Under the pieces are notes generated by a model that searched no databases, was not told the DNA's origin, and saw only the letters and a list, made by a program, of their open reading frames with translations. Source: a virus. From it: 30,413 nucleotides of DNA. The stretch lies in IMG/VR virus record IMGVR_UViG_3300033182_000528, positions 1 through 30,413 of that record; one strand, 5' to 3'. Of the stretch, positions 29,829 to 30,413 are shown piece after piece; position 1 is the stretch's first letter; every line of letters begins with the position of its first letter. The translations under genes were made by a program, and so were the position numbers.

Positions 29829-30193
29829 CAGATAAACCTCAGTTGAAGACGGCGAACGCGGGCGGAAAATACCGGGTCGTTCTCCATGTGTGTCTCACAG
29901 GCAGTTATTCCGTAAGAAATCGTGGTGTGGTCCCTGCCTCCTACAAATCGTCCTATCTCCGGCAAGCTCTTGCCGGTGCAGTTACGGGCCAGCAGATAAA
30001 ACGCTTGGCGCGGGCGGGCGACGTTACGGCCCCTCCGGCTTGATTTGAGATCCCTTTCAGAAACCTCAAACTCCTTGGAGACAGCGTTTAAAATGGCGTT
30101 GAGTTTTTTGGCAAATGGGCGCACCTCAACCCGCACACGTGGCGCGGGGATACCTAGATAGTGAGCCACGTCGGATTCAGTAAACAGCGTCAC
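29828..30193 (-). CDS. Stand-alone DnaA domain IV DNA-binding protein, 121 aa
   Basis: The whole C-terminal 75 residues match DnaA domain IV: ILNAVSKEFEVSERDLKSSRR, then PRQAFYLLAR, SLPEIGRFVGGRDHTTI. The DnaA-box contact signature GGRDHTT is intact, but the following His of DnaA is Tyr (ISYG). No ATPase domain (III) is present. The start is GTG at 30193, coupled to the preceding stop by GTGA. It could direct phage origin recognition or compete for host DnaA boxes; both are inferences. Confidence 0.85.
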   Translation of the reverse strand: MTLFTESDVAHYLGIPAPRVRVEVRPFAKKLNAILNAVSKEFEVSERDLKSSRRGRNVARPRQAFYLLARNCTGKSLPEIGRFVGGRDHTTISYGITACETHMENDPVFSARVRRLQLRFI

Positions 30194-30327
30194 TCTTCAC
30201 TCTCCTCAATAAGCTTTATTAGCCGCCCATATCTTGAATGGCGGCTCTCTGATTCATTTGCTAATTCCCACCCTTCCGGTATGGGGTCGTTTAGTCCTAT
30301 CCATTGGTAAGTGCCTTCGGGGTTCAT
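30190..30327 (-). CDS. Small conserved-type phage protein, 45 aa
   Basis: ATG at 30327 overlaps the methyltransferase stop (ATGA) and its own stop overlaps the DnaA-like start (GTGA). The sequence reads MNPEGTYQWIGLNDPIPEGW, then a helix with RYGRLIKLIEE. The PIPEGW...YGRLI pattern recurs in tiny phage proteins of unknown role. It is shorter than common ORF cutoffs, but both overlaps support it. Confidence 0.65.
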   Translation of the reverse strand: MNPEGTYQWIGLNDPIPEGWELANESESRHSRYGRLIKLIEESEE

Positions 30328-30413
30328 GATTCTAGGATTGCCCTTCCAATGAGTTCTGGGATTTGGGGGACGACGGCATTTCCGAGTCCTTTAAGTCTGT
30401 CCACCCTTCGGGG
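30324..30413 (-). CDS. C-terminal end of a phage DNA cytosine methyltransferase (partial)
   Basis: Only the last 29 residues are inside the window. They include RLKGLGNAVVPQIPELIGRA, the well-known C-terminal signature of C5 DNA methyltransferases (the LGNAVVPQ motif), followed by ILES and TGA. The gene continues beyond the right edge. Target sequence cannot be known. It may protect phage DNA from host restriction. Confidence 0.78.
   Translation of the reverse strand, partial: PRRVDRLKGLGNAVVPQIPELIGRAILES

Larger units (their letters stand above)
1287..30413. mobile_element. Incomplete podovirus-type (P22/SU10-like) prophage
   Basis: From the tRNA break to the right edge nearly every gene is phage-like. 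Recognisable functions are small and large terminase, portal, scaffold, SU10-type capsid, adaptor, P22 gp10-like tail protein, tail fibre, endolysin, holin, DnaA-like and DUF1376 replication-type proteins and a DNA methyltransferase fragment. The short-tail gene set, with no tape measure, sheath or tube genes, points to a podovirus. No integrase or repressor is inside the window, so the right end and those genes must lie beyond 30413 if the element is complete. Confidence 0.88.

Overview
The window holds the junction between an alphaproteobacterial chromosome and a large, incomplete podovirus-type prophage. The host part is small. At the left edge is the first 11 codons of a divergent gene, probably DUF2007. 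Next comes a long-chain polyprenyl diphosphate synthase (156-1172), then the 5' half of a tRNA-Pro(CGG) gene with a well-formed promoter. The tRNA sequence stops just after the anticodon loop (about 1286). Everything to its right is phage-like, so this is read as an attachment junction (attL-type). Neither the tRNA 3' half nor an integrase is visible, so the prophage runs past the right edge.

Layout. (1) 1434-3590, plus strand: a small accessory operon with a metallophosphoesterase, a small winged-helix-like protein, a zinc-ribbon protein and unknowns. It may be transcribed from the host tRNA promoter. (2) 3436-6706, minus strand: a lysis-type region with an endolysin-like protein, a 3TM holin, a chain of very small overlapping ORFs, a small membrane protein, a secreted protein and an unusual HTH-metallophosphoesterase fusion. 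(3) 6739-25607, minus strand: the virion module. In transcription order it runs TerL, an unknown 500-aa protein, a small coiled-coil protein, portal, a 488-aa two-part protein, a small helical protein, scaffold, SU10-type capsid, terminator, beta-rich decoration-like proteins, a glycosyltransferase, adaptor, P22 gp10-like tail protein, internal/ejection proteins, tail fibre and DUF4376 protein. This order fits short-tailed P22/SU10-like phages. (4) 25595-26845: a terminase segment holding TerS, a leader with a promoter-operator-like site and a 42-aa zinc-knuckle microprotein overlapping terL. (5) 26943-30413, minus strand: an early operon read from the right edge. It contains the C-terminus of a DNA cytosine methyltransferase, a 45-aa protein, a stand-alone DnaA domain IV protein, a DUF1376 replication-type protein and a string of small proteins, including two diverged paralogues.

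Most minus-strand genes overlap or touch (ATGA, TAATG, TGATG, TAGTG, GTGA), which implies long polycistronic transcripts with translational coupling. No tool was available; families were assigned by recognising motifs by eye. No stretch over 300 bases lacks a gene. The two largest gaps are 1173-1433 (tRNA promoter, tRNA fragment, phage leader) and 26115-26365 (leader and promoter-like site).
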